From REEP01 sp964517265 (lineage in GTDB: Bacteria > Pseudomonadota > Alphaproteobacteria > Rhodospirillales > Defluviicoccaceae), in assembly GCA_964517265.1 (NCBI GenBank), contig CAZFBS010000018.1, forward strand, positions 1 through 55,186: a stretch of DNA of 55,186 nucleotides, given 5' to 3'. Each line of letters starts with the position of its first letter. The stretch's first letter is position 1. Position numbers and translations under genes: made by a program. The notes beneath the pieces were generated by a model. The model worked only from the letters and a program-made list of their open reading frames with translations, had not been told where the DNA came from and did not search any database. This document shows, piece after piece, positions 1-8,793 of the stretch.

Positions 1-743
1 GCGCGGGCGTCACCGTTTTCGCTCACGTCGATCGCCCAGAGCTCGCCGGACGCATCCGTCCACAGCACGCGGCCGTCGACGGCTGCCAGTGCAGAAATCA
101 TCGTCTCCGGCGCCGTTCCGGGCCGGAACAGGACCATCACCGTGCTGCTGTCCGGCGGCGGCAGGGCGGCCACCGGGCCGGCGATCAGCACACTGACGGC
201 AACAAGGACGGGGGCGACGAAGCGGCGCCTGCTTGAAGGCGCGCCGCCCCCGGTCCCCGGGCGTTGCCGCAACCACCAGCCGGCGGCGATGACCGCGATC
301 CCGAACACAAAAAACCAGACCAGATCCCACAGCAGCACGTTTTCGGCATCCATCCGGATTCGGTGAATGCCGAGAATCCAGTGCGACAGAATCCCATCCA
401 GAACATGCCAGACGCCGAACCCGATCAAGGTGTCGCCGAGCAGCAGGCGGCCCGCCAGCGGCCGGGTGAATTCGCCCCGGGTATGCCACAGCAGCCCGAG
501 TCCGATCAGCGCGAACACATAGGCCTTCAGGTGAAACAGGCCGTCGGCGAGAATCTGCACGCGGATATCATTGAAGGGCTCTCCCTGAAGGCCGCTGAGC
601 AGATGATGCCACTGCAGCACCTGATGCAAAAGGATGCCGTCAAAAAAGGCACCGAGGGCAAAGCCGAGCAGATATCCGCTCCAGCGGAACGCCCTGCTGA
701 AGGAGACGGAGGATGCCTGAGCTGAAGATGTCCTGGTTTCCAT
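1..743 (-). CDS. DUF2243 family membrane protein (3' end cut by window edge)
   Basis: The frame is open from ATG 743 to the left edge (247 codons), so the C-terminus is missing. Residues 1-165 form a polytopic membrane domain with the DUF2243 signature: GAFFDGILLHQVLQWHH at 31-47, ADGLFH at 66-71, and later a GILSHWILGIH-type segment with a second histidine cluster. The histidine-rich membrane helices suggest metal or heme binding, but the function of the family is not known. After a basic linker a second hydrophobic segment leads into a tail that ends inside a domain I cannot identify. The gene is transcribed away from the candidate sRNA at 986-1083. The family call is firm and the role is unknown. 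Confidence 0.8.
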   Translation of the reverse strand, partial: METRTSSAQASSVSFSRAFRWSGYLLGFALGAFFDGILLHQVLQWHHLLSGLQGEPFNDIRVQILADGLFHLKAYVFALIGLGLLWHTRGEFTRPLAGRLLLGDTLIGFGVWHVLDGILSHWILGIHRIRMDAENVLLWDLVWFFVFGIAVIAAGWWLRQRPGTGGGAPSSRRRFVAPVLVAVSVLIAGPVAALPPPDSSTVMVLFRPGTAPETMISALAAVDGRVLWTDASGELWAIDVSENGDAR

Positions 744-950
744 GGGCCGCACCGGTTCAACGCTAAGGGAATGAAGGGGGCAAAGGGTATGAGGCGGCCT
801 CGTGCTGCTGCCTCTGCCTCTGATCCTAGGGAAACCCGGTGCTGCTGCGGAAGTTCCGCCAGCGGTCGGCCGTGGCATCGTTGCCGGCCGGTCTCAAAAA
901 AAGATCTGGAAGAAAAAACTCCGGCGAGAGCTGCGGCCCGAAAATATCTG

Positions 951-979
951 TTGCGCGGCCACCCCAATTGGGTTATATA
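951..979 (+). promoter_or_regulatory. Candidate sigma-70 promoter for the sRNA
   Basis: TTGCGC (951-956) and TATATA (974-979) are separated by 17 bases, which would start transcription near 986. This is the only AT-rich patch in the 744-1143 gap, and no open frame with a ribosome site follows it. Confidence 0.4.
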
Positions 980-985
980 CAAAAT

Positions 986-1083
986 TGTCCCGCGAGCGTT
1001 GAGTGGACTTGCTTTGATCTCCTCGCTTGGGCACTCGACCTCCTCCTATCCAACTTGAGCCGCCCTCCCCGGGCGGCTTTTTT
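986..1083 (+). ncRNA. Candidate ~100-nt small RNA with CCUCC (anti-Shine-Dalgarno) motifs
   Basis: The 400-base gap between two minus-strand genes holds a promoter-like element, about 75 nt of spacer and a clean intrinsic terminator, all on the plus strand. The spacer carries two C/U-rich stretches, GATCTCCTCGC (1016-1026) and GACCTCCTCCTATCC (1037-1051), both complementary to Shine-Dalgarno sequences. GAGTG near 1000 can pair with CACTC (1032-1036), putting the first motif in a loop. This layout resembles alphaproteobacterial sRNAs that expose CCUCC in loops (the alpha-r14 or 'cuckoo' type), but I cannot show homology. No protein-coding frame in the stretch has a convincing start. Confidence 0.45.
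1058..1083 (+). terminator. Intrinsic terminator
   Basis: A perfect 7-bp stem GCCGCCC/GGGCGGC (1059-1065 with 1071-1077) encloses a TCCCC loop and is followed by six Ts (1078-1083). It is oriented on the plus strand and would end the candidate sRNA. Confidence 0.8.
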
Positions 1084-1143
1084 GTTGGAGATCGAAAGCC
1101 CCCGTTTTGGCGATGTCCGGGCGATCCGGAGGGCTCGCGCGCG

Positions 1144-4134
1144 TCAGGCCGGGATCCGCGCATTGTAGGCCGTCAGTTGTGCGGCGACCTCGGCGTAAAC
1201 CGCCTGTGCCTGAGCGCTTAGCTCGGCGGCACCGGCGATCGTGTTCTCGCGCCCCAGCGCTTCGATCGTCTTGCACAAGGCGGCCAGCTGAAGGGCGCCG
1301 AGATTGGCGCTGCTCGAGCTGAGCCGATGCGCGGCTTTGAACAGGGCGGTTGCATCATTGCAGCCGATCGCCGCTTCGATCTCGCCGAGGAGTTTCGGCG
1401 CGTCGAGCAGATAGCAGTGGATCACCTTTCCGACCACGTTGGGTTTGCCGGGCCGCTGCAGCGTCCGCAAGGTATCCAAAACCTTCACGTCGAGGACCGG
1501 TTCCGTCGTCGCCGCTGGGTGTGAGGGTGCGCTCGGCGGGGCGGGCGCGGCGCCATCGCGCGGCGGTGCCGGGTGCAAGGGGATGACACGCTCGCACGCC
1601 GGCCCGGCAGCCTGTTCGGCGACGGCTCGGCCTGCCGGTACGGCTTCTCGCGTCCTGCCCAGCCAGCGCTCGATCAAGGCCCGCAGATGGGCTTGCTTGA
1701 ACGGCTTGCTGAGAAAATCGTCCATCCCGGCGGCAAGACACCGCTCCCGGTCGCCGGCCATCGCATTGGCGGTGAGTGCGATGATCGGGACCGGGCGATT
1801 GTCCCGCCGCCGTCTGATCGTGCGGGCGCGGATCTCGAGACTGGCCTCGAAGCCGTCCATGATCGGCATCTGGCAGTCCATCAGAATGATGTCATGGGAT
1901 TGCTCGCTCGCCGCTTCGACGGCGGCGCGACCGTTCTCGACCGTGTGGACCCGGCAGCCCCACGATTCCAAGGTAGCGGTGACCACTTCCTGGTTCACCA
2001 TGTTGTCCTCTGCGACGAGGATAACGGCATCGAGTGCGTTCTCGTCCGCCGCGAAGCGCCGTTCTGCGGAGCGATCGGGCACCTCCGCCCCCTCGGCGGC
2101 GCCGCATTCGCCGCCGGTCAGCGCCGCGATGCACTTGGCCAGCAGGGCGCGCCGCAACGGCTTGTGGATCTGCCGCACCTGCGGCGCCCGCGGCCCTTGC
2201 GCGGACTCGAAGTCCATCCCGAACGGGGCCATCGTCACCATCGGCAGCGACGCCAGCGAGGCATCCGCCTGGACCGCATACGCCAGCGCCAGGCCGTCGA
2301 TCGCCGGCATGTCCCGATCGACCAGCGCGAAATCGAAGCGGTGGCCGTCTGCCGCTGCCTGCCGGAGGATGGCGAACGCATTCTGCACGTTCTCGCTCGC
2401 CACGCTCTCGATCCTGAGCGCCGCCAGTTGTTGCTTGAGGATGAGTCGCGCAGTGGCGTTGTCGTCGACGATCAGTGCCATCAGTCCTGCGGGAATCGCG
2501 TGCGTGGTCTCGCTTGGCGCCGAAGCCTCCTGCCAGCAAAGCGGCAGCTTGACCCAGAACCGCGAGCCCTTGCCGGGCGCGCTTTCGGCACCGATCGCAC
2601 CGCCCATCGCCTCCGTCAGGCGCTTGGCGATGGCAAGGCCGAGACCGGTCCCGCCATACTTGCGCTTGGTCGAGCTGTCGGCCTGAACGAACGAGCCGAA
2701 CACCCGCTGGCAGCTTTCCGCGGTCATCCCGATGCCGGTGTCGATGACCTCCAACTGCAGGACCGTTGAACCCTGCTGCTGTTCCAGTGCGCCAACCCGG
2801 ACGACCACCTCACCGCTTTCGGTAAACTTGATCGCGTTGCCGAGCAGGTTGTTGAGGATCTGGCCGATCCGGCCCGGATCGCCGCGCACGGCGGAATGCG
2901 TGGCCGGATCGATATAGCAAAGCAGCTCCAGGCCTTTGCTGAAGGCTCTGTCGGCAAACGATTCGACGACATCCTCGATGACATCCGTCAGCTCAAAATC
3001 CTCGATCGAAAGCTGCGTTTTGTTGGCTTCGACCTTGGAGAAATCGAGAATGTCGTTGATGATGATCAGCAAGGACTCGGCGGAGCGCTGAATGCTCTTG
3101 GTGAAGTGACTCTGCCTTACGGACAGGTTCGTGTTTTCGAGAAGCTGAAGCATCCCCAACACGCCGTTCATCGGCGTGCGGATCTCGTGACTCATCATCG
3201 CCAGGAATTCCGACTTGGCTCGGCTGGCGGCTTCCGATGCCTCCTTGGCTTCCTTCAACTGCTGGACGATCCGCTCGAGATCGGCATTCGCCGCCTCAAG
3301 TTCCCGGGTTCGGATGGCGACCTGCCTCTCGAGCTCGTCCTGCTGCCTCTCGAGCTGGTTTTCGACCCGTTTGCGATCGGTGATGTCGATCACGATGACA
3401 ACGATGCCGCCACCGGGCATCTTGTTCTGCCGGACCTCGAGAACCCGGCCATCCGGACACGGATACTCGAATTGGTGGACCCTCGCTGTCGCATGAACGC
3501 GCAGACGCTCGAGGATGACGGCATCGAGGGCGCTCTCGCTCTCTTCCTCGCTGGGTTTGCCGGGCGCGCCGCCGGGATCGATGGGCGGGACCGTGAGGTC
3601 CAGCATCTGCAACAATCTTTCGTTGCGCGTCAGCAGGTTGCACTTTTCGTCGAAGGTCGCGATGCCGGCGCCGGTATTGTCGAGAGTGGCCCGCAGCAGC
3701 GCCGACTTCTCCAGCAGTTCGCATTTGCTTTGCGACTGGCTGATCGCGTAGCGCAACGCGCGCTCGAGCAGGATCGGGGTCAGCTGTCCCTTTTCGAGAA
3801 AATCCGATGCCCCCGCTCGCATCGCCGCGATGTCGATGTCGCGGTCGCCCATGCCGGTCAACAGGATCATCGGAACCATCGCCCCGGCGGCTCTTGCCTC
3901 CTGGACCAGTTCAAGGCCGCTGCGCTCGCCCACCTGATAATCGACAAGGCAGATGTCGGCCGCCGCGTTGGCAATGGCCTCGCGGCCGAGTGCGAAGGTC
4001 GGCACCCAAACGAGTTCGAACTGATCCTCGCTGATGTCGGCGAGCAGATCCTTGGTGATCAGATAGTCGTCCTCGTCATCCTCGATCAGAAGAACGCGGG
4101 TTTTGCCCTCGCTGCAACGGGTTGCCATCGTCAT
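1144..4134 (-). CDS. Hybrid sensor histidine kinase (REC-PAS-HisKA-HATPase-REC-REC-Hpt)
   Basis: A 996-residue cytoplasmic phosphorelay protein with no membrane segment. An N-terminal receiver (about 12-130; IEDDEDD acidic pocket, phospho-acceptor in LVDYQ near residue 65) is followed by a PAS-like region and a coiled coil (about 260-315). HisKA has MSHEIRTPMNG with His near 316, and HATPase has DTGIGM and GTGLGLAI. A second receiver (VDDNATAR, VDRDMP), a third (AEDNMVNQE, LMDCQMP) and a C-terminal Hpt domain (AAHRLSSSSANLGA) complete it. ATG 4134 abuts the response-regulator stop at 4136; a TTG at 4158 is the only upstream alternative. It is the last gene of the Dlt-like block, so it probably integrates the upstream kinase/regulator pair, whose output is unknown because no DNA-binding domain is present. 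Confidence 0.92.
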   Translation of the reverse strand: MTMATRCSEGKTRVLLIEDDEDDYLITKDLLADISEDQFELVWVPTFALGREAIANAAADICLVDYQVGERSGLELVQEARAAGAMVPMILLTGMGDRDIDIAAMRAGASDFLEKGQLTPILLERALRYAISQSQSKCELLEKSALLRATLDNTGAGIATFDEKCNLLTRNERLLQMLDLTVPPIDPGGAPGKPSEEESESALDAVILERLRVHATARVHQFEYPCPDGRVLEVRQNKMPGGGIVVIVIDITDRKRVENQLERQQDELERQVAIRTRELEAANADLERIVQQLKEAKEASEAASRAKSEFLAMMSHEIRTPMNGVLGMLQLLENTNLSVRQSHFTKSIQRSAESLLIIINDILDFSKVEANKTQLSIEDFELTDVIEDVVESFADRAFSKGLELLCYIDPATHSAVRGDPGRIGQILNNLLGNAIKFTESGEVVVRVGALEQQQGSTVLQLEVIDTGIGMTAESCQRVFGSFVQADSSTKRKYGGTGLGLAIAKRLTEAMGGAIGAESAPGKGSRFWVKLPLCWQEASAPSETTHAIPAGLMALIVDDNATARLILKQQLAALRIESVASENVQNAFAILRQAAADGHRFDFALVDRDMPAIDGLALAYAVQADASLASLPMVTMAPFGMDFESAQGPRAPQVRQIHKPLRRALLAKCIAALTGGECGAAEGAEVPDRSAERRFAADENALDAVILVAEDNMVNQEVVTATLESWGCRVHTVENGRAAVEAASEQSHDIILMDCQMPIMDGFEASLEIRARTIRRRRDNRPVPIIALTANAMAGDRERCLAAGMDDFLSKPFKQAHLRALIERWLGRTREAVPAGRAVAEQAAGPACERVIPLHPAPPRDGAAPAPPSAPSHPAATTEPVLDVKVLDTLRTLQRPGKPNVVGKVIHCYLLDAPKLLGEIEAAIGCNDATALFKAAHRLSSSSANLGALQLAALCKTIEALGRENTIAGAAELSAQAQAVYAEVAAQLTAYNARIPA

Positions 4135-4135
4135 G

Positions 4136-4585
4136 TCACTGGGGTGGGAGTTCGACAATTTCTGTCCAGTACTGGGTCAGGACGCGCGTGATTTCCACCA
4201 GACCCTCGAACGTCACCGGCTTGGTGATGAAGGAACTGACGCCCAGTCCATAGGTGCGGATGATGTCCTCCTCCGCTTTCGACGTCGTCAGCACCACCAC
4301 GGGGATCCGGCACAAGGCCTCATCCGCCTTGATGTCGGCGAGCGCTTCGCGCCCGTCCCGCTTGGGCATGTTCAAATCGAGCAGGACCAGGCCCGGATAC
4401 GGTCGTCCCGCCAGATCGGCATACGGCCCTTCGCGCCTCAGATAGGCCATCAGCTGCTCACCGTCCTCGACGAACTCGACGGTGTTGATGATCCTGTTTT
4501 CCTCGAAGGCCTCCTTGATGAGCATCCGGTCATCGGAGTCGTCGTCGGCAACGAGGATCGAAATGGACTTGGGCTGGTGAATCAT
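4136..4585 (-). CDS. Single-domain response regulator (CheY/Rcp1-like)
   Basis: 149 residues forming one receiver domain with no output domain. ADDDSDD gives the acidic pocket, LLDLNMP holds the phospho-acceptor aspartate, VVVLTTS supplies the conserved Thr, and FITKP the conserved Lys. The insert after the first helix and the TYGLGVSSFITKP ending resemble Rcp1-type regulators that partner with phytochrome-like kinases. The ATG is 2 bases past the stop of the PAS kinase at 4588, and the stop abuts the start of the hybrid kinase, so the three are translationally linked. It likely shuttles phosphate between them. Confidence 0.9.
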   Translation of the reverse strand: MIHQPKSISILVADDDSDDRMLIKEAFEENRIINTVEFVEDGEQLMAYLRREGPYADLAGRPYPGLVLLDLNMPKRDGREALADIKADEALCRIPVVVLTTSKAEEDIIRTYGLGVSSFITKPVTFEGLVEITRVLTQYWTEIVELPPQ

Positions 4586-4587
4586 GG

Positions 4588-6183
4588 TCACTCCTGGACG
4601 ACCTGTTTGATGGGCAGGGTCACGATGAAGGTTGAACCCGCTCCCGGTTTGCTTTGCGCGTCGATCGTCCCGTTGTGGCGATCGACGATCTTGCGGCAGG
4701 TTGCGAGCCCGATGCCGGTTCCTTCGTACTCGCTGCGGCCGTGCAACCGCTGGAACACCGCGAAGATGCGCCCGAGGTACTTCTCGTCGAAGCCGATGCC
4801 GTTGTCCTGGATCCGGATTTCGCAGAACTCGACGTCCTGCAGACATTCCGTTTTCGTGGTGATCCGGCCTTCGATTCGGATGCGGGGCGCGATTCCCTTG
4901 ACGCGGAACTTGACCGCGTTGCTGATCAGATTCTGGAGCAGTTGCTGGATCTGGGTCGGATCGCCCTCGATCGCCGGCAACGGGCCGGCCTCTACGATCG
5001 CCCCGGCCTCCTCGATCGCCACCTGGAGATCGCCGAGCACCTCCTGCAGGATCCTCTCCAGCTTGAGCCGGACGAACGGTTGCGCCTTGGTCGTCACCCG
5101 GGAATAGGAGAGCAAGTCGCTGATCAGTCTGCGCATCCGGCTGGCGGCATTCTGCATGCGGTCGATGTACAGCCGCCCGTCGTCGCCGAGAGCCTCGCCA
5201 TAGCGGGCAACCAGACGGCTGCCGAACGATTCGATTTTCCTCAGCGGCTCCTGGAGATCGTGAGAGGCGACAAAGGCAAAGTTCTCCAGCTCCTTGTTGC
5301 TCTGCTCCAGCTTGCTCATGTATTGGCGCAGCGTGAATTCCGTCTGCTCGCGCTGCGTGACATCCTCATAGGTCGCCACCGATCCGCCGTTCGCCAACGG
5401 CTGGTGCATCACCGCGATGATCCGGCCGTCGCTCAGCCTCTGCAGCAGAAAATCCTGCTCGCGCCGCGCCGCCTGGGTCGGCCGCTCGGCAAGCGCCCGC
5501 TCGCCTTCCTCCGGCGTGTAGTTGCCGATGGCAATGCTGTATTCCATGATCTCCCTGAGCGTGATCCCGGGTTTTACCACGTCCGGCGAGAACCGGTACA
5601 TCTCCAGGTACCTGCGGTTGACGACGATCAGCCTCTGGCCCGCATCGAACATGCAGAGCCCCTGGATCATGTTGTTGAGCGCGGCATCGAACAGAAGGTT
5701 CTGTTCGGCAAGCTGATCGCTGAGATCGGTGAGGGCCGCTTCCCTTTCCTTCTGGGCGGTGATGTCGGTATGGATCGCGACCGTGCCGCCGCGCGCGGTC
5801 CTGCGTTCGGTGATCCGGAACCAACGGCCATCGGTCAACTCGATTTCGAACGGATCGAGCGGGTTCTTGTGGAGGGCGAGCCGTGCCGCGAGGTATTCGT
5901 CGCCCGTTCGTCCTCTCAGATTGATCTGACCGGCATCCAGAGCCGCATGGATCTGATCGACGAAGCTGCCCCCGTCGGCGAGCTGGGGGTAGATCTCGCG
6001 GTAACGGCGGTTGCAGGTCACGAGACGATCGTGCTGGTCGAAGTAGACGAACCCGTCCGCCATCGCCTCCAGCACGTCTAGGGTATCCAGCGCATCCAGC
6101 AGCAGCCCATCCCCGCCGGGCGGGAGCGGGGTTGCGGCCGAGCGCTGGCCGCCGGCGCGGTGGGAAAACATCCGCTTGCTCAT
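4588..6183 (-). CDS. PAS-domain sensor histidine kinase
   Basis: 531 residues and soluble. Two PAS-like domains (PAS-7 type, EAMADGFVYFDQHDRLVTCN and LNNMIQGLCMFDAGQRLIVVN) come before a phytochrome-type HisKA with AFVASHDLQEPLRK (His 308) and a HATPase with NLISNAVKF, DNGIGF and GTGIGLA. I chose ATG 6183 because it overlaps the stop of the adenylation-protein gene (ATGA, 6180-6183); the longer frame up to 6507 would run through that gene's coding DNA. The signal it senses is unknown. Its place directly behind the Dlt-like genes suggests the envelope modification and the phosphorelay serve one response. Confidence 0.9.
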   Translation of the reverse strand: MSKRMFSHRAGGQRSAATPLPPGGDGLLLDALDTLDVLEAMADGFVYFDQHDRLVTCNRRYREIYPQLADGGSFVDQIHAALDAGQINLRGRTGDEYLAARLALHKNPLDPFEIELTDGRWFRITERRTARGGTVAIHTDITAQKEREAALTDLSDQLAEQNLLFDAALNNMIQGLCMFDAGQRLIVVNRRYLEMYRFSPDVVKPGITLREIMEYSIAIGNYTPEEGERALAERPTQAARREQDFLLQRLSDGRIIAVMHQPLANGGSVATYEDVTQREQTEFTLRQYMSKLEQSNKELENFAFVASHDLQEPLRKIESFGSRLVARYGEALGDDGRLYIDRMQNAASRMRRLISDLLSYSRVTTKAQPFVRLKLERILQEVLGDLQVAIEEAGAIVEAGPLPAIEGDPTQIQQLLQNLISNAVKFRVKGIAPRIRIEGRITTKTECLQDVEFCEIRIQDNGIGFDEKYLGRIFAVFQRLHGRSEYEGTGIGLATCRKIVDRHNGTIDAQSKPGAGSTFIVTLPIKQVVQE

Positions 6184-8525
6184 GCTGGGGAGAGAGGACT
6201 GGCGTACGGGCGGCTTGCGGCACTCTCCGATCCATTCGCCGCCCGCTGGGGGGCTGCTGCTTGCGGCTCGGCCTTCATCCGCAGGAGCGCCTTGCGGTCC
6301 GCCTTGCCGTTGCGTGTCAGCGGGATCATCGGGATAAACGCGAAATCCCGCGGGATCATCGGCTGTGGAAGGCGGCCCGCGACGTGGTGCCGGATCTGAT
6401 CGACAACCGCATCCGTCGGGTGCTCCTGATCGGTCACCAGATACGCCGCAAGCTGCGCGGTTCCCTGGCCCGTCTGCTTCGCCACGACGACGACATCGCG
6501 GATGCACGGATGGCCGCGGATCGCGCTTTCGATCTCGCCCAGCTCCATGCGGATGCCGTTGATCTTGACCTGATCGTCGTTGCGGCCGAGGTACTCGATG
6601 TTGCCGTCGGGCAGGAAGCGCGCCACATCCCCGGTTTTGTACATCCGCGCGCCGGTATCGGCCGCAAACGGATTGGCAACGAACCGCTCCGCGGTCAGTT
6701 CCGCCTTTTGCCAGTAGCCGGTGGCAAGGCCGATACCGGCAATGTACAGCTCTCCGGGGACACCGACCGCGACCGGCTGAAGGCGTTCATCGAGAATGTA
6801 GAGCTGAATGTTGGCGATCGGCTTGCCGATCGGCACGCGGCCGTCATGGACGTCCGCTCGACAATGCCAGAAGGAAACGTCGACCGCCGCTTCGGTGGGA
6901 CCATAGAGATTGTGCAACTCGGCGCGAGTGCGCGAGAGAAACATGCCCTGAACCTCGAAAGGCAGGGCCTCTCCGCTGCAGAACACCAGCCGAAGGGGCA
7001 GGGTCTCGATTCTGGGACACGTCAGAAACAGCTTCAGCACGGAGGGCACGAAATGGCAGCAGGTCACGTTTTCCTGGCGGATCAGCCGAAAAAGATAACT
7101 GGGAACGATGTGCCCTCCCGGCTCGGCGACAACAAGAGTGGCGCCGACCGCAAGCGGCCAGAGGAACTCCCAGACGGAAACGTCGAAGGTGTAGGGGGTT
7201 TTCTGCAGCACCCGGTCCTCAGGCGTCAGCCCGTATGTCTCCTGCATCCAGGCAATCCGGTTGAAAATCGCCTTGTGCTGGATCAGCACGCCCTTCGGCT
7301 CGCCGGTGGAGCCGGAGGTGTAGATCATGTAGGCGAGGTCCTCGGGCGCGATCGCGACTGGGCGGAACCGAGCATCATTGTCCGCCGCAGGATCCTGATC
7401 CGGGTCCGCCGTCAGCACAATGGGTTGTACGCCGGATGCCGGCAGCGCCGCGACGAGCGTTTGCTGGGTGATGACGAGGCGCAGGCCGGCGTTGCCGATG
7501 ATCGCCGCAAGACGCGCCGGCGGGTCCTCAGGACTGAGCGGCACGTAAGCGCCACCCGCCGTCAGAATGGCATAGATGGCGATCACCATCTCGACCGAGC
7601 GTTCCATCACGATCCCGACGAAGGTGCCGCTGCCGACCCCCTGCTGGCGAAGGTGACGGGCCAGTCGCTCCACCCGTACGTTGAGATCCCCATAGCTGAC
7701 GGTTGCGCCGGCGAAAATGATCGCTGGATGAGTGGGACGAAGAGCCACCTGTTCGTTGAAACGGGCGACGAGACCGCCGTCATACGGGTAGCTCCGGGCG
7801 GTGTCGTTCCAGGCCTTGACGATCGTGTTCTTCTCGCTCTCTTCGATGTAGTCGTGACACGCAAGCGGGCGGTCCGGATCGGCGGCAATCGACCGTGCCA
7901 GGGCCGAGATATGGCCGATAACGCTGTCGATGAATTGTGTGCCAATCCGCCCCGGCGAGAACAAGCGGACATGGCGGCTGCGCGTATCGACGATCAACCC
8001 CAACTGAGACGCCGCGACCACCGTTTCGGTGTGCTCGGCTCCGAGCGCGACGATGATCGGCGGCCGAGTCCAGCCCGCCGCGGCTTCGGCGCCGCCTGTG
8101 CAGGCAGCGGCAGCGGCAGCACCGGCTCGGCCGCCGGCCTCTGCATTTTGCCGCGCGACAGCGATTCGTCGGGCAAGACCGGAGAAGGATGCGGTGTCGT
8201 CGACGGCGACCGCGAGCGGGACCACCATGCCGAACGGTTCCGCCACGTAACCGATGCCGACGACTGCCTCCCCGGATGTCCGCGCCGCGTATGCCATCAC
8301 GAGAGCGACAACGGTGTCCAGTACCGGGCTGCCGTCCGCTGCCAGCGGCCCGAGCAGCGCATCGAGCGTGGTGGAGACGACATGCGGCGCCGTGATCGGC
8401 CCGGCGGGGTTCCGATAGACCTCGGCCTGGGGAAGCACCGCCGGTGCCGGAAGGTCTCCCACAGCGTCGGCAGCCGGACCGGGCATGCCGCAACCGCCGA
8501 AGCGATGGCTGTCCATGTAGGTCAT
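6180..8525 (-). CDS. NRPS-type adenylation protein with degenerate N-terminal condensation-like region
   Basis: 781 residues. About 1-210 look like the C-terminal lobe of a condensation domain without an HHxxxDG motif. The adenylation domain follows, with A3 MIYTSGSTGEPKG, A5 NLYGPTEA, A7 YKTGD, A8 NDDQVKINGIRMELGEIE and A10 PLTRNGKADRK. No carrier or thioesterase domain is fused to it; the carrier is the adjacent 75-residue protein. By alignment to the GrsA positions I read the specificity residues as D-V-W-H-V-C-L-V-D-K, very close to serine codes such as D-V-W-H-F-S-L-V-D-K of EntF. It would act like DltA, charging the carrier protein, but with serine. ATG 8525 overlaps the carrier stop by one base. 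Confidence 0.85.
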   Translation of the reverse strand: MTYMDSHRFGGCGMPGPAADAVGDLPAPAVLPQAEVYRNPAGPITAPHVVSTTLDALLGPLAADGSPVLDTVVALVMAYAARTSGEAVVGIGYVAEPFGMVVPLAVAVDDTASFSGLARRIAVARQNAEAGGRAGAAAAAACTGGAEAAAGWTRPPIIVALGAEHTETVVAASQLGLIVDTRSRHVRLFSPGRIGTQFIDSVIGHISALARSIAADPDRPLACHDYIEESEKNTIVKAWNDTARSYPYDGGLVARFNEQVALRPTHPAIIFAGATVSYGDLNVRVERLARHLRQQGVGSGTFVGIVMERSVEMVIAIYAILTAGGAYVPLSPEDPPARLAAIIGNAGLRLVITQQTLVAALPASGVQPIVLTADPDQDPAADNDARFRPVAIAPEDLAYMIYTSGSTGEPKGVLIQHKAIFNRIAWMQETYGLTPEDRVLQKTPYTFDVSVWEFLWPLAVGATLVVAEPGGHIVPSYLFRLIRQENVTCCHFVPSVLKLFLTCPRIETLPLRLVFCSGEALPFEVQGMFLSRTRAELHNLYGPTEAAVDVSFWHCRADVHDGRVPIGKPIANIQLYILDERLQPVAVGVPGELYIAGIGLATGYWQKAELTAERFVANPFAADTGARMYKTGDVARFLPDGNIEYLGRNDDQVKINGIRMELGEIESAIRGHPCIRDVVVVAKQTGQGTAQLAAYLVTDQEHPTDAVVDQIRHHVAGRLPQPMIPRDFAFIPMIPLTRNGKADRKALLRMKAEPQAAAPQRAANGSESAASRPYASPLSPA

Positions 8526-8752
8526 CACACCTTGATCCCGTTCTGTTGAAGGACGCGGCGGATCGCGCCGACCGAGGTCATGGCTGCGGCCTGCATCGGC
8601 GGAAACGCGAGGCCGAATGCTTCTTCCAGCTCCATGACCACTTCGATGTGCCGCAGGCTGTCCCAGTTCGCCATCGTGCGCGTGCTGGAGTCGTCGTTGA
8701 CCTCCGTGATCGCGCATCGCAAAACCCGCGAAACGACTTCTTCAAGTGTCAT
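8525..8752 (-). CDS. Stand-alone acyl/peptidyl carrier protein (DltC-like)
   Basis: A 75-residue acidic helical protein. Ser32 in NWDSLRHIEVVMELEEAFG is the expected phosphopantetheine site, with the usual D-S-L and downstream MELE pattern. ATG 8752 is preceded by AAAGGCGG at a usable distance; an in-frame GTG at 8761 would overlap that site, so I reject it. The position between the MBOAT and adenylation genes matches a DltC role: it accepts the activated amino acid and presents it to the membrane acyltransferase. Confidence 0.88.
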   Translation of the reverse strand: MTLEEVVSRVLRCAITEVNDDSSTRTMANWDSLRHIEVVMELEEAFGLAFPPMQAAAMTSVGAIRRVLQQNGIKV

Positions 8753-8793
8753 TGGAGTCACCGCCTTTCGATCCTGTCGGCTGTGTCAAGTGT

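Noticed and set aside
264..725. Plus-strand frame at the left edge
   Set aside because: It mirrors the DUF2243 gene on the minus strand, which reads off the edge.
6132..8549. 805-codon open frame on the plus strand
   Set aside because: Antisense to the adenylation protein gene, whose A3-A10 motifs are clear.
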